Below, one piece after another: positions 22,797 to 23,176 of a DNA stretch of 23,176 nucleotides; positions within the stretch are counted from its first letter, which is position 1; each line of letters begins with the position of its first letter. The notes under the pieces were generated by a model. That model did no database searches and was not told the origin of the DNA. It worked only from the letters and a program-made list of their open reading frames with translations. The stretch comes from JAGTVG01 sp964389805 (GTDB lineage: Bacteria; Bacteroidota; Bacteroidia; Cytophagales; Cyclobacteriaceae), in assembly GCA_964389805.1 (NCBI GenBank), contig CAYMFU010000014.1:1-23176 (forward strand), written 5' to 3'. The translations under genes and the position numbers were made by a program.

Positions 22797-23176
22797 ATGG
22801 AGCATACAACTCATCATTTCAGGATCGATAATATCGACTGTTATGCAGTCAGCGAAGGAAGATTTTCCTATTTGCCTCCGCAGTTTCCGCCCCCTAAAAC
22901 ACTGCTCTTCAAAAATGCACCTGAAGAGGAACTCAATAAAACACTCAGGAAACACAATATCGAGCCGGATAACTGGCCGTGTTGGGTGAGCGATTATACC
23001 TGCCTGGTAATCATAACAGAAGAGGAAATCCTGCTGGTGGACACTGGTTTGAATGATCGTGCAGTACATTGCGGGAAACTCGTAGACAATCTTAAAACCG
23101 TGAATATTAAACCGGAAGACATTTACAAAATCCTGATCACCCATGCCCATCCGGATCATATCAATGGCATTACCCA
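22797..23176 (+). CDS. MBL-fold metallo-hydrolase, 3'-truncated by window edge
   Basis: The frame from ATG at 22797 is open to the last base of the window (126 codons). The product shows CLVIITEEEILLVDTG, the typical strand and 'vDtG' of the metallo-beta-lactamase fold, then ILITHAHPDHINGIT, the HxHxDH zinc motif. With H116, H118, D120 and H121 present, a zinc-dependent hydrolase is likely; the substrate cannot be told. No signal peptide is seen. The N-terminal 60 residues (SEGRFSYLPPQFPPPKTLLF) fit the lid region of MBL proteins of the lactonase-like group. The only long frame on the opposite strand, 22656-23159, is a shadow of this gene. Confidence 0.85.
   Translation, partial: MEHTTHHFRIDNIDCYAVSEGRFSYLPPQFPPPKTLLFKNAPEEELNKTLRKHNIEPDNWPCWVSDYTCLVIITEEEILLVDTGLNDRAVHCGKLVDNLKTVNIKPEDIYKILITHAHPDHINGIT

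Noticed and set aside
22656..23159. A 167-residue reverse-strand open frame at the right end
   Set aside because: It lies opposite the MBL-fold gene, whose HxHxDH motif makes the forward reading clearly the real one.

Overview
This is an AT-rich bacterial chromosomal segment from a member of the Bacteroidota (order not resolved). The signs are: promoters of the form TTTG-N19-TAnnTTTG (an exact copy precedes rpsO); A-rich leaders without Shine-Dalgarno sites; a short primary sigma factor of about 287 residues lacking region 1.1; a START-like small protein and a long LptF/LptG-type permease typical of the phylum; and a bacillithiol-type (BshB1) deacetylase.

Layout. Positions 1-1304 hold the 3' part of a TolB-like/TPR protein, followed by a reverse-strand tRNA-Met (CAT) with its own terminator and a gene-free stretch. 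From 1914 to about 9803 runs a forward core block: START-like protein, LptF/LptG-family permease, rpsO, pnp, rpoD, trxB and a secreted M23/LysM protein, then bshB1 (9878-10591). Two overlapping reverse genes, pdxH and a family-2-like glycosyltransferase, converge on bshB1 with only 4 bases between the stop codons. Forward genes resume with a YqgE/AlgH-family protein and a 969-residue DUF349 protein carrying a 12-unit, 21-bp in-frame tandem repeat, followed by tRNA-Thr (TGT).

The accessory part lies between tRNA-Thr and about 20450. It is a compact phage-like cassette: a reverse winged-helix regulator divergent from an excisionase-like HTH gene; then, in a tightly packed series (ATGA overlaps or gaps of a few bases), a replication-initiator-like protein with an internal 12-bp repeat array, a Top6A/Spo11-like TOPRIM protein with a zinc-ribbon-like N terminus, two or three very small proteins, a P27-type terminase small subunit with a TTG start, and an uncharacterised protein. 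No integrase, large terminase or structural gene is visible. The element is therefore either a decayed prophage or a satellite (PICI-like) remnant at a tRNA. This is the most interesting part of the window.

The right end holds a reverse-strand class III cyclase-like/TolB/TPR protein whose second metal-binding aspartate appears to be replaced by serine, and, divergent from it, the start of an MBL-fold hydrolase cut by the window edge.

Functionally the core genes cover translation and RNA decay (rpsO, pnp), transcription (rpoD), thiol redox (trxB, bshB1), envelope building (LptF/G, M23 peptidase, glycosyltransferase) and vitamin B6 salvage (pdxH). The two TPR/TolB proteins at the window ends look like paralogous sensory or scaffold proteins.
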